Below, piece after piece: positions 6,429 to 14,095 of a stretch of 37,269 bases of DNA (position 1 is the stretch's first letter; every line of letters starts with the position of its first letter). The position numbers and the translations under genes are program-made. Origin of the DNA: Candidatus Woesearchaeota archaeon. Lineage in GTDB: Archaea; Nanobdellota; Nanobdellia; SCGC-AAA011-G17; GW2011-AR20. The stretch is from assembly GCA_018303005.1 (NCBI GenBank), contig JAGVYY010000009.1, forward strand, positions 1-37,269, given 5' to 3'. The notes beneath the pieces were generated by a model. That model worked only from the letters and a program-made list of their open reading frames with translations. It was not told the origin of the DNA and did no database searches.

Positions 6429-7518
6429 CATTATAATCCTTTAAGAAATTATTTTTAAAGCTCTTGAAATTATCTTCTTTTATTGCTGTTCTTGCTTCCT
6501 TTAACAGATTATTAATAAAATAAACATTATGCAGCGTCATTAACCTTTTCCATGACAGCTCATTTATTTTTATCAGATAATGTATATATGCCTTTGTATA
6601 GTGTTTACATGTAAAACACCTGCAATTTTTGTCTATCGGATTAAAATCTTCTTCATATTTAACTTTTCCAAGCCTTATTTCGCCTTTGTAGGTAAATGCC
6701 ATCTCATGCCTTGCATGCCTTGTTGCATAACAGCTGTCAAATATATCAATGCCTCTGCCTATTGATTCTATTATATCATTTAAAGTTCCTATGCCCATTA
6801 AATATTTTGGCCTATATTTTGGCATTTTTTTAACTGCCATATCAACTGTTCTCTTTAACAGATCATGACCTTCACCAATGCCTAAACCGCCTATAGCATA
6901 ACCATCAAAATCTAAAGATGAGAGCAATGAAGCACTTTTTTCTCTTAATTCTTTATATGTACCCCCTTGGTTAATGCAGAACAATAACTGCTTTTTATTT
7001 TCATGCGAGGCCTTACATCTTTTGGCCCATTCAAATGTTATCTTTATTGATTCTTTTATTGATTCATAATTATTCTCAAAACGAGGCATATAATCAAGAC
7101 ACATTGCAACATCTGAATTTAACTCATTTTGAATTCTAATATCTTTTTCTGGTGTTATTTTATGAATCTGTCTGTTAAATGGAGACCTGAACCTTACTGC
7201 TTCTTCATTTATAGAAACTAATAGGTTATCTGATATCATCTGAAAACCGCCTGAATCTGTAAAGATTATACCATTATAATTTACAAAATTATGAATGCCC
7301 TTTGCTTTTTTTAGGAATTCCAGTCCAGGATTTAAATAAAGGATTAAGGCATTTGATATTACAGCTTTTATTCCAATATCTTTTAAATCCTGAGAGTTTA
7401 ATAATTTTAAGCCCATTTTTGTAGCTACTGGCATAAAGAATGGTGTTTCTATTGTTCCATGCTGTGTTTTTAATCTTCCATATCTTGCGCTTCCAGATTC
7501 TGAGATCGTCTTAAACAT
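6406..7518 (-). CDS. tgt: tRNA-guanine transglycosylase, bacterial-like type
   Basis: A 370-residue base-exchange enzyme that swaps guanine in tRNA for a 7-deazaguanine. Key residues are visible: general base Asp in FTDSGGFQM (about 87-95), specificity loop GGLGIGEG, nucleophile Asp in RGIDIFDSCYATRHAR, and zinc ligands in NCRCFTC plus the His of TLHNVYF. Length and lack of a C-terminal PUA domain match bacterial QueTGT (position 34) rather than the longer archaeal ArcTGT (position 15). One departure is FDSCYATR where bacterial enzymes have FDCVMPTR. Whether it modifies position 34 or 15 cannot be settled here. It is transcribed divergently from the gene at 7572; TATA-like ctttaaaaatc lies near 7540. 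Confidence 0.87.
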   Translation of the reverse strand: MFKTISESGSARYGRLKTQHGTIETPFFMPVATKMGLKLLNSQDLKDIGIKAVISNALILYLNPGLEFLKKAKGIHNFVNYNGIIFTDSGGFQMISDNLLVSINEEAVRFRSPFNRQIHKITPEKDIRIQNELNSDVAMCLDYMPRFENNYESIKESIKITFEWAKRCKASHENKKQLLFCINQGGTYKELREKSASLLSSLDFDGYAIGGLGIGEGHDLLKRTVDMAVKKMPKYRPKYLMGIGTLNDIIESIGRGIDIFDSCYATRHARHEMAFTYKGEIRLGKVKYEEDFNPIDKNCRCFTCKHYTKAYIHYLIKINELSWKRLMTLHNVYFINNLLKEARTAIKEDNFKSFKNNFLKDYNVKKTSLQ

Positions 7519-7571
7519 ACATAATAATAAAAAAAGAATGATTTTTAAAGTATACTAAACCAATATTTTTT
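7519..7571. promoter_or_regulatory. Shared divergent promoter of tgt and the gene at 7572
   Basis: Only 53 bases separate the two start codons. A single A+T core, atttttaaag at 7541-7550, reads as a TATA-like box on both strands: about 25 bases from the ATG at 7572 and about 28 from the tgt ATG at 7518. The two transcripts probably compete for, or are jointly controlled at, this site. Confidence 0.5.
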
Positions 7572-7931
7572 ATGGAGAAATGGAAAGGGGTTATAATATC
7601 TGAGAGCTTGAAAGAACCAAGCATTATAAACAAATTTCATGTCTATAAAGTTAAGGTTTCTAAAAACGAGCATGACATTGATAAATATGGAAATAAAGGT
7701 AGATGGCATTTGTATTGGGTTTATGCAACTAAAAAACAGATAGAAGATTTGAAGAGATGTATAAAACAAAAATGGTATGTACATTTTTGGCAAAAAAATA
7801 AAATTATTGCTGTTTTTTATGGTAAAAGTTTTGAATTCCTAACAGATAAGAAGCAAACCTGGAAAAGTGTTTTGAAATACGGCATATCTATCGGCATAAA
7901 AGAAGAACAACTAGACTTTCCTATAGAATAA
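7572..7931 (+). CDS. Conserved-looking hypothetical protein, 119 residues
   Basis: A soluble protein without a name I can give. It begins MEKWKGVIISESLKEPS and ends with YGISIGIKEEQLDFPIE, both of which look like segments I have met in small conserved hypothetical proteins of bacteria and archaea in which a mid-protein WYVHFW..NKIIAVFYGKSFEF beta stretch is typical. No metal site, signal peptide or membrane segment is seen. The ATG lies about 25 bases from a TATA box, so it is leaderless. It is followed by aspS after 34 bases that contain a separate TATA box. Confidence 0.65.
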   Translation: MEKWKGVIISESLKEPSIINKFHVYKVKVSKNEHDIDKYGNKGRWHLYWVYATKKQIEDLKRCIKQKWYVHFWQKNKIIAVFYGKSFEFLTDKKQTWKSVLKYGISIGIKEEQLDFPIE

Positions 7932-7965
7932 TAAGATTTATAAGATTACATAAAATTAATATTCT

Positions 7966-9741
7966 ATGTTAAGCACAAGTATAAGAACACATTCATGTAA
8001 TGAACTTAATGAAAAAGATGTTAAAAAAAAGGTTAAACTAGGAGGGTTTATTCATGCTCAGAGAGACCATGGTGGCTTGATCTTTATTGATTTACGAGAC
8101 AGGTATGGCATTACCCAAATAGTATTTGATCCTAAAGATAAAAAATTATTTTCTGAAGCTGAGAAATTAAGGAGAGAGTATGTAATTGTTGTTTCCGGTG
8201 TTGTAAGGGTAAGGCCTAAAGATATGACCAATAATAAGATTAAAACCGGAGGAATAGAGGTCTTAGTTAATAAAATTGAAAGTTTAAACAGGGCTGAAGT
8301 TCCTCCTATAGAAATTGATGATAGAATAATAGCAAATGAAGATACAAGATTAAAATACAGATATTTAGATTTAAGAAGGCCGATTATGCAAAGAAATTTT
8401 ATATTCAGGCATAATATCATAAGAACATTAAGGGAATTTCTAGATAAAGAAGATTTTTTAGAGATGGAAACACCTATGTTAGTTAAACCAACTCCTGAAG
8501 GTGCAAGAGATTATATTGTTCCATCAAGAGTGAATAGTGGAAAGTTTTATGCACTGCCTCAAAGCCCTCAGATTTACAAGCAAATATTAATGATTTCCGG
8601 GTTTGACCGTTATTATCAGATTGCCAAGTGCTTAAGGGATGAAGATTTAAGAGCAGATAGGCAACCTGAGCATACACAATTAGATTTGGAGATGTCTTTT
8701 GTCAATCCTGAGGATGTTTTCGAATTAACTGAAAGAATGATTATAGGTTTATTCAAAAAAGTTTTAAAGATTCAATTAAAAAATAAATTTCCAAGAATCC
8801 TTTATAGTGAAGCCATGGAAAAATATGGAACAGATAAACCTGATTTAAGATATGAGATGTTTCAATACACTATAACAGATTTAGTAAAAAATTCTGATTT
8901 CCAAGTTTTTAAAAATGCTATTAATAATGGTGCTATTGTAAAATGCTTATGTGTTGATAAAGCTAAAGATATAACAAGGAATCAGATAGATGCTATCACA
9001 GAATTTGCTAAATTAGAAGGGGCGTTAGGATTAGCCTGGGTTAAAATTGCCAATGAAAAATTTGAATCTAATATCAATAAATATTTTTCTGAAAAAATAC
9101 AAAAAGATATAATCAGAAAAGTTAATGCAAAAGATAACGATTTATTATTGTTTACAGCTGAAACACCTAAGAAAGCAAATTCTATTTTAGACAAGGTAAG
9201 ACAAAAATTGGCTAAAGATTTGAATAGGATTAGAAAAGATGAGTGGCAATTTTGTTTTGTAACTGATTTTCCTTTATTTGAGTTTAATGAGGAAACAGAA
9301 TCATGGGACGCTACACACAATCCTTTCACACTACCAAAAGAAAAATACTGGGATAAACTAGAGGATGACCCCGGAAGTGTTTCTTCGTACCAATATGATT
9401 TTGTACTGAATGGATGTGAATTATTTTCTGGAAGCATACGTAATAACATACCTGAATTACAGGAAAAAGTCTTAAACGTTATTGGGATATCGAAAGATGA
9501 TGCATGGAAAAAATTCGGGTTTCTAATGGAAGCTTATCGCTACGGCAGTCCCAGACATGCTGGCTTTGGCTTAGGCTTAGACAGGTTAATAGCATTAATG
9601 TTAGGGTATACTGATATCAGAGAGGTAATTGTATTCCCTAAAAACAAGAATGCCCAATGCCCTATGGATGGATCTCCAAGTGATGTTGATGACAAACAGC
9701 TAAAAGAGGTGAACATTAAGCTGGAGTTGGGTAGGAAATAA
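7966..9741 (+). CDS. aspS: Aspartyl-tRNA synthetase, bacterial type with GAD domain
   Basis: A 591-residue class II synthetase. An OB-fold anticodon domain opens it (VKLGGFIHAQRDHGG). Motif 2 is YYQIAKCLRDEDLRADRQPEHTQ with the class II Arg, and motif 3 is GFGLGLDRLIALML. A GAD insertion of about 110 residues lies between motifs 2 and 3 (about 300-410). That and the length of about 590 mark the bacterial type, whereas archaeal AspRS are near 430. With gatCAB nearby, it probably charges tRNA(Asn) too. A TATA box (atttata, 7936-7942) is 27 bases before the ATG. The C-terminus KEVNIKLELGRK departs from the usual KELNIKLEL, which survives in the duplicated tail at 10484-10591. Acquisition from bacteria is likely. 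Confidence 0.95.
   Translation: MLSTSIRTHSCNELNEKDVKKKVKLGGFIHAQRDHGGLIFIDLRDRYGITQIVFDPKDKKLFSEAEKLRREYVIVVSGVVRVRPKDMTNNKIKTGGIEVLVNKIESLNRAEVPPIEIDDRIIANEDTRLKYRYLDLRRPIMQRNFIFRHNIIRTLREFLDKEDFLEMETPMLVKPTPEGARDYIVPSRVNSGKFYALPQSPQIYKQILMISGFDRYYQIAKCLRDEDLRADRQPEHTQLDLEMSFVNPEDVFELTERMIIGLFKKVLKIQLKNKFPRILYSEAMEKYGTDKPDLRYEMFQYTITDLVKNSDFQVFKNAINNGAIVKCLCVDKAKDITRNQIDAITEFAKLEGALGLAWVKIANEKFESNINKYFSEKIQKDIIRKVNAKDNDLLLFTAETPKKANSILDKVRQKLAKDLNRIRKDEWQFCFVTDFPLFEFNEETESWDATHNPFTLPKEKYWDKLEDDPGSVSSYQYDFVLNGCELFSGSIRNNIPELQEKVLNVIGISKDDAWKKFGFLMEAYRYGSPRHAGFGLGLDRLIALMLGYTDIREVIVFPKNKNAQCPMDGSPSDVDDKQLKEVNIKLELGRK
9640..9730 (+). repeat. aspS 3'-end repeat, copy 1
   Basis: These 91 bases inside the aspS coding end are repeated at 10484-10574 with one mismatch (G at 9709 against C at 10553), an offset of 844 bp. 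Copies diverge immediately outside. Both are in the same orientation, so they bound the HepT/MntA segment as direct repeats. Confidence 0.95.
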
Positions 9742-9750
9742 GACGTTCTT

Positions 9751-10104
9751 TTAATTTTTTTTCTCGTTTAATAGTTTCTTAATACTTAGCATATTTTCCT
9801 TCAAAGTGGGGATGTCTTCCTTAATCATTTTCCAGATTATATTTATATCGATTCCAAAATAATGATGTATTATTTTATCTCTAGCACCTGCTATTTTATT
9901 CCATTCAATATGTGAATATTTAACTGTAAACTCAAGAGGCAAATTTTTTACTGCTTCCCCTATAATTTCTATCTCTCTAAGAACTGCATTCTGTTTTTCT
10001 TTGTTTTTTAAAAAGGAAGATTTTGTAATATTCTTCATAAATGATTCAATATTGCCTATACTCTCAGTAATATGCTGAATAAAGAATATCGGTTCTTTTT
10101 TCAT
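9751..10104 (-). CDS. hepT: HepT-like HEPN toxin (DUF86)
   Basis: A 117-residue all-helical HEPN-domain protein of the HepT/DUF86 family, the RNase-type toxin of the HEPN-MNT system. The catalytic motif R-x4-H is present as ARDKIIHHYFGID (about 75-87), followed by IIWKMIKEDIPTLKENM, both strongly typical. Known HepT proteins are neutralised by AMP or poly-AMP added near this motif by the MNT partner. Its start overlaps the mntA stop by four bases, so the pair is translationally coupled. Its 3' end lies nine bases after the aspS stop on the other strand. Confidence 0.9.
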   Translation of the reverse strand: MKKEPIFFIQHITESIGNIESFMKNITKSSFLKNKEKQNAVLREIEIIGEAVKNLPLEFTVKYSHIEWNKIAGARDKIIHHYFGIDINIIWKMIKEDIPTLKENMLSIKKLLNEKKN

Positions 10105-10394
10105 AAAATTTGTATTTCCTCTTTTAGTATTCTCTTTTTTAATAGATGGTTTATTCCTCTGTATGTTAATAAATCTACATTTCTTTTTAAAGATTTTTTT
10201 AGTTCAAGTTCTATACCCACTAATGTTAATAGGCTACCATTAAATTCTATTAATATATCAACATCACTTCTCTTGTTATAGTCTTCCCTTGCATAACTTC
10301 CAAAAATTCCAGCTTTTTTTATTCCGTGCCTTTTTAATATTTGGACTATTTTAGCTGTTAATTCCTTATTTATCTTGTGTCTTGCTCTTATCAT
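10101..10394 (-). CDS. mntA: MntA-like nucleotidyltransferase antitoxin
   Basis: A 97-residue minimal nucleotidyltransferase. The family motif GS-x10-DxD is seen as GIFGSYAREDYNKRSDVDIL (about 30-49), with the two metal-binding Asp residues, and a later third acidic residue at NVDLL. These proteins AMPylate and silence the HEPN toxin. It is first in the pair and overlaps hepT by four bases, the order expected for antitoxin-toxin operons. An A+T-rich TATA-like ttatataaag lies about 30 bases upstream, and the CCTTAT/ATAAGG palindrome some 65-80 bases upstream may bind a regulator. Confidence 0.9.
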   Translation of the reverse strand: MIRARHKINKELTAKIVQILKRHGIKKAGIFGSYAREDYNKRSDVDILIEFNGSLLTLVGIELELKKSLKRNVDLLTYRGINHLLKKRILKEEIQIL

Positions 10395-10457
10395 TTTATT
10401 AATGATGTTACGTTATATGACTTTCTTTATATAATTAATGGTTCTAAATTTTACTTG

Positions 10458-10475
10458 CCTTATCCCAAAATAAGG
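10458..10475. promoter_or_regulatory. 18-bp palindrome upstream of mntA
   Basis: CCTTAT-CCCAAA-ATAAGG is an exact inverted repeat. It is nearly the same as the site before the gene at 6006 (15 of 17 positions in the core CTTATyCCrAAATAAGG). It lies at the boundary between the cassette and the aspS remnant, upstream of the mntA TATA box. Confidence 0.45.
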
Positions 10476-10483
10476 TTACCTCA

Positions 10484-10591
10484 AAAAACAAGAATGCCCA
10501 ATGCCCTATGGATGGATCTCCAAGTGATGTTGATGACAAACAGCTAAAAGAGCTGAACATTAAGCTGGAGTTGGCTGATAAATCTCGTTAA
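10484..10591 (+). pseudogene. Remnant of the aspS 3' end
   Basis: The fragment keeps the aspS frame: it reads on from the repeat to KELNIKLEL, ADKSR and a TAA at 10589-10591. This tail is closer to the usual bacterial AspRS ending than the tail of the intact gene, so it is probably the original end of aspS displaced by the cassette. It has no start codon and no upstream coding part. The first 91 bases (10484-10574) are repeat copy 2. Confidence 0.85.
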
Positions 10592-10603
10592 TAGAAAACT
10601 ATG

Positions 10604-10840
10604 CTAAGCAAAAGATATATCATCAAGAACGCTGTAAAAAACCTTCATACCTTTATATGTTTCAGGGATTTCAGTTGGTGAATCTCTATATAAAGATAAA
10701 CGAAGGTAATAATCGCCAATAAGACTGGTTTCAGTTTCTTTTGATCTGTTTATACTTAACACTAAATAATCTAGGTCACTTAGAAATTCTCTTCTAAAGC
10801 TTTCCTTTATTTCATTGGCTTTTTCTTCTGATAATACCAT
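10604..10840 (-). CDS. Small hypothetical protein, 78 residues
   Basis: The N-terminal half is helical and charged (SEEKANEIKESFRREFLSDL), the C-terminal half looks like strands ending IPETYKGMKVFYSVLDDISFA. I cannot name it. A TATA-like atttaaatatt at about 10860-10870 places the ATG at a leaderless start. It lies between the aspS remnant and gatC and points the other way, and its last bases come within 13 of the remnant stop. Confidence 0.6.
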   Translation of the reverse strand: MVLSEEKANEIKESFRREFLSDLDYLVLSINRSKETETSLIGDYYLRLSLYRDSPTEIPETYKGMKVFYSVLDDISFA

Positions 10841-11022
10841 GTAATAATTATATCAGTAATATTTAAATATCTTTTTATTGGCTGATAAAACTAATTTTAT
10901 ATGGCATATATCTTAAAACTGCACAAAATCTATCTGCTAGCCATTATGAAATGTAAAAATTAAAAATTGTTTTATTCTGCCTTGCCCGGCTGTATTCATT
11001 GGTTTATGAATAATTTTATATA

Positions 11023-11331
11023 ATGAAACAACTTGTGGAATGTCTTATGGAAATAAACAGGGATATTTTACTGATGGTTGCAAAGAATGCAAGGATAAAA
11101 TTAAGTGAGAGTGAGATTAAGGAATTGTTGCCGCAGCTTGAAGAAGTCTTGTCGTATTTTTCTGCATTAAACAGTATAAACACAGGATATACTGAACCTG
11201 CCTTTCAGCCAATTGATATAAAGAATATATTGAGAGAGGATAATGTTAAGAAATGCCTGAATCAAGAAGATGTTTTTAGAGATGTCAAGAACAAAAAAGA
11301 TGGATTTTTCAAAGGGCCGAGAGTGATATAG
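11023..11331 (+). CDS. gatC: Asp/Glu-tRNA amidotransferase subunit C
   Basis: A 102-residue subunit that wraps GatA and GatB and stabilises the amidotransferase. The family pattern ILLMVAKNARIKLSESEIKE, then the LEEVLSYFSALN helix and the later Pro-rich contact region (TGYTEPAF, IDIKNILRED), is clear. A second ATG at 11047 (MEINRD) gives the more typical length and lies about 30 bases from the better TATA-like attttata, so the true start may be there. The gatA ATG follows the gatC stop with no gap. Confidence 0.88.
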   Translation: MKQLVECLMEINRDILLMVAKNARIKLSESEIKELLPQLEEVLSYFSALNSINTGYTEPAFQPIDIKNILREDNVKKCLNQEDVFRDVKNKKDGFFKGPRVI

Positions 11332-12699
11332 ATGGGTATACAAAATTACATAAAAGATGTGAAAGATGGAAAGATATCTGCTATCAAAACAACAAAAAAT
11401 ATCTTGAAAGAAGCTAAAAGAATAAACAAAGATTATAACTATTTTAATGTCATAAGCGAAGACCTGGCTTTGGAACTTTCTGAAAAGGCTGATAATGATC
11501 CAAAAGGTAGGTTAACTGGTTTGCCTGTCTCTATTAAAGACTGCATATGTGTAAAAGATGTTGAAAGCACTGCTGGAAGCAAAATACTAAGCAATTACAG
11601 GCCATTATTCAATGCAACTGCTGTCAAGCATCTGATAAATGAAGGTGCTGTAATCATAGGAAAAACTAACCAGGATGAGTTTGGTTTTGGAAGCTTTAAT
11701 GTAAATGTCGGTATTGGTAAGAGAATTCCTAAAAATCCAATAGACAAGAAAAGAGTTACTGGAGGATCATCTGGCGGAGCTGCTGGATTTACAAGAATAA
11801 CAAAAAACCCCCATGTTGCAATTGCTGAATCCACTGGAGGAAGTATAGCATGCCCTGCTTCTTTCTGCGGTGTTTCCGGGTTAACGCCCACATACGGATT
11901 AGTTTCAAGATATGGGTTAATAGATTATGCCAACAGCCTGGACAAGATAGGTGTAATAGGAAAAACAACAAATGATTGTAAGCTAGTCATGGATGTGATC
12001 TCCGGTTATGATGAAAAAGACTCTACTTCTTTAAGGCAGGAAATCAAGAAAGAAGACAAAGTTGGAAGAATAGGAATCATTGAGGAAAGCTTGGATGTTG
12101 ATGATAAGATAAAGGACAAAATGTATGATTACCTGCATAAGAATGATCTTTATTACCAGAAAATTTCCCTTCCCTTGGTTAAAAAATATGGTATTGCCTG
12201 TTATTATATTCTTGCAATGTCTGAGGCAAGCACAAATTTAGCTAAGTATTGTGGTTTAAGATATGGAATTGAAGAACCTTTAAAAGGGAATTTCAATGAA
12301 TACTTCAGTAAGATAAGAAGTGAAAATTTTGGAAAAGAAGCTAAGAGAAGAATTATTATTGGAACATTTGCAAGAATGGCCGGTTATAGAGAAGCTTATT
12401 ATTTAAAAGCAATGAAGGTTAGAAGATTAATTATTGAGGAGTATAAGAGAGCATTCAAACATGTTGATTTATTAATCAGCCCGACAATGCCTGTTATTGC
12501 TCCTAAATTTAATGAAGTTGGGAAATTAACTCCCTTGCAGAATTATATGATGGATATCCTGACTGTCGGAGCGAACTTAGCTGGGTTACCTCATTTAAAT
12601 GTAAATGGAGGATATGTTGATAAGATGCCTGTTGGAATTATGTTTACTGCTGATCACTTGAATGAAAATAAATTGTATGGTCTTGAGAGTTTAGAATAA
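11332..12699 (+). CDS. gatA: Asp/Glu-tRNA amidotransferase subunit A
   Basis: A 455-residue amidase-signature enzyme that releases ammonia from glutamine or asparagine for GatB. The Ser-cisSer-Lys triad is seen: Lys in LPVSIKDCICV (about residue 68), Ser in TGGSSGGAAG (about 145) and nucleophile Ser in ESTGGSIACPASF (about 168). The C-terminus has SPTMPVIAPKF and the family segment LAGLPHLNVNGG. Length is slightly below the usual 470-490. It is the middle gene of gatC-gatA-gatB. With AspRS upstream, this points to Asn-tRNA(Asn) synthesis; no AsnRS is in the window. Confidence 0.95.
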   Translation: MGIQNYIKDVKDGKISAIKTTKNILKEAKRINKDYNYFNVISEDLALELSEKADNDPKGRLTGLPVSIKDCICVKDVESTAGSKILSNYRPLFNATAVKHLINEGAVIIGKTNQDEFGFGSFNVNVGIGKRIPKNPIDKKRVTGGSSGGAAGFTRITKNPHVAIAESTGGSIACPASFCGVSGLTPTYGLVSRYGLIDYANSLDKIGVIGKTTNDCKLVMDVISGYDEKDSTSLRQEIKKEDKVGRIGIIEESLDVDDKIKDKMYDYLHKNDLYYQKISLPLVKKYGIACYYILAMSEASTNLAKYCGLRYGIEEPLKGNFNEYFSKIRSENFGKEAKRRIIIGTFARMAGYREAYYLKAMKVRRLIIEEYKRAFKHVDLLISPTMPVIAPKFNEVGKLTPLQNYMMDILTVGANLAGLPHLNVNGGYVDKMPVGIMFTADHLNENKLYGLESLE

Positions 12700-12707
12700 T
12701 AAATAAA

Positions 12708-14093
12708 ATGCTAAAAATAGGAATCGAATGCCATGTCCAGCTGTTAACGAATAGTAAACTCTTTTGCTCTTGCCCAACTAGAGGAAATGAAGGTCCAAAT
12801 ACAAGAATTTGCCCAACATGCCTCGGGTATCCTGGAGCAAAACCAGTTTTAAATAAAGAATCTGTATATAAAGGAATAAAAATAGCTCTTGCGTTAAATT
12901 GTAAACTACCAAGGGAGTTTTATTTTTCAAGAAAAAATTATTTCTACAATGATTTAGTTAATAATTATCAAAGAACACAATATGAAATTTCCTTGGCGGG
13001 AGAAGGATATATGGATATTGAAGCAAGAAAGATTAGAATTAGAAGAATTAACCTTGAGGAAGATCCTGGAAGACTGGTGCATTCTGGTAAAGACATAAGT
13101 AAGGCAAGTTATGTTCTAATTGATTATAATAGAGCAGGGATTCCTTTATGTGAAATTGTCACAGAACCAGATTTTACTACAACAAGAGAAGTTAGGATAT
13201 TTTTGCAGAGGATGAGTATTATCTTAGAGAATTACCTTAAAGTTTTTGATTCTGGGTTAGAAGGAAGCTTAAGAGTAGATGCAAACATTTCTACGCAAGG
13301 CGCTAGAGTTGAGATAAAGAATATTACAAGTTTTAAAGATGTGGAAGATGCTTTAAACTATGAGATTAAAAGACAAGGAAGTAATCCACCAGAAATTCAG
13401 GAAACCAGAGGGTGGGATTCTGAGAAGAAAGGAACATATTTGCTAAGAACTAAAGAAACCGAGGCTGATTATGGATTCATCATAGATACTGATTTAATAA
13501 AAACTGAAATAACTCAAGAAATGATAGATGAGATAAACAAAGAAATTCCAGAATTGGCTTTCAATAAAGTTAATAGATATATAATAGAGTATAAAATTAA
13601 CAAGGATGATGCTGAAGTAATTGCATATGATCCCAAATTTGCTGAGCTATTTGAATATTGTGCTGCGAAAGTCGATCCTACTTTAGTTGCAAGATGGCTA
13701 AGAAGAGACTTGATGAGGCAGCTGAACCTAAGCAAAAAAACCATTGAAGAAATTAACCTTGATAAGAATCATGTTTTAGAGCTGATGATATTATTGCAAG
13801 ATAAAAAAATTACTGATAACACTGCCAAGGAAATCTTAATCAAACTAATTGAAAAATCATTTTCGCCGAAAGAATATGTTGAAAAATCCAAATTAGCAAT
13901 GACCAGCGATGTTGATATGGTTGAAGGTATTTGCCTGAAAGTTATAAAAGAGAACAAGAACGCTGTTGAAGACTATAGGAAAGGCCAAGAGAAGGCATTT
14001 AATTTCCTTGCTGGAAAAGTTATGTCATTGACTAGAAAAACAGCAGATCCTGAACTGGTCAGGGAATTATTGAAAAGATTAATCAAAAAATAA
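12708..14093 (+). CDS. gatB: Asp/Glu-tRNA amidotransferase subunit B
   Basis: A 461-residue subunit that phosphorylates the misacylated tRNA and amidates it. The opening KIGIECHVQLLTNSKLFCSC holds the first zinc ligands and NTRICPTCLGYPGAKPVLN the second pair, both typical of GatB. The core DYNRAGIPLCEIVTEPDF, GSLRVDANIS and EIKNITSFKDVEDAL follow. A helical tail/YqeY-like domain occupies the end. It begins eight bases after gatA and ends two bases before the convergent mscS gene, with no room for a separate terminator. Confidence 0.95.
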   Translation: MLKIGIECHVQLLTNSKLFCSCPTRGNEGPNTRICPTCLGYPGAKPVLNKESVYKGIKIALALNCKLPREFYFSRKNYFYNDLVNNYQRTQYEISLAGEGYMDIEARKIRIRRINLEEDPGRLVHSGKDISKASYVLIDYNRAGIPLCEIVTEPDFTTTREVRIFLQRMSIILENYLKVFDSGLEGSLRVDANISTQGARVEIKNITSFKDVEDALNYEIKRQGSNPPEIQETRGWDSEKKGTYLLRTKETEADYGFIIDTDLIKTEITQEMIDEINKEIPELAFNKVNRYIIEYKINKDDAEVIAYDPKFAELFEYCAAKVDPTLVARWLRRDLMRQLNLSKKTIEEINLDKNHVLELMILLQDKKITDNTAKEILIKLIEKSFSPKEYVEKSKLAMTSDVDMVEGICLKVIKENKNAVEDYRKGQEKAFNFLAGKVMSLTRKTADPELVRELLKRLIKK

Positions 14094-14095
14094 TA

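Larger units (their letters stand above)
9731..10483. mobile_element. Inserted HepT/MntA cassette between direct repeats
   Basis: This 753-bp segment lies between the two copies of the aspS tail and carries only the new aspS end, the toxin-antitoxin pair on the opposite strand, and a palindrome. The structure implies insertion, or recombination, at the 3' end of aspS that rebuilt the gene end and left the old end as a remnant. No integrase or transposase is present, so mobility is past or supplied in trans. A simple local duplication is an alternative. Confidence 0.5.
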
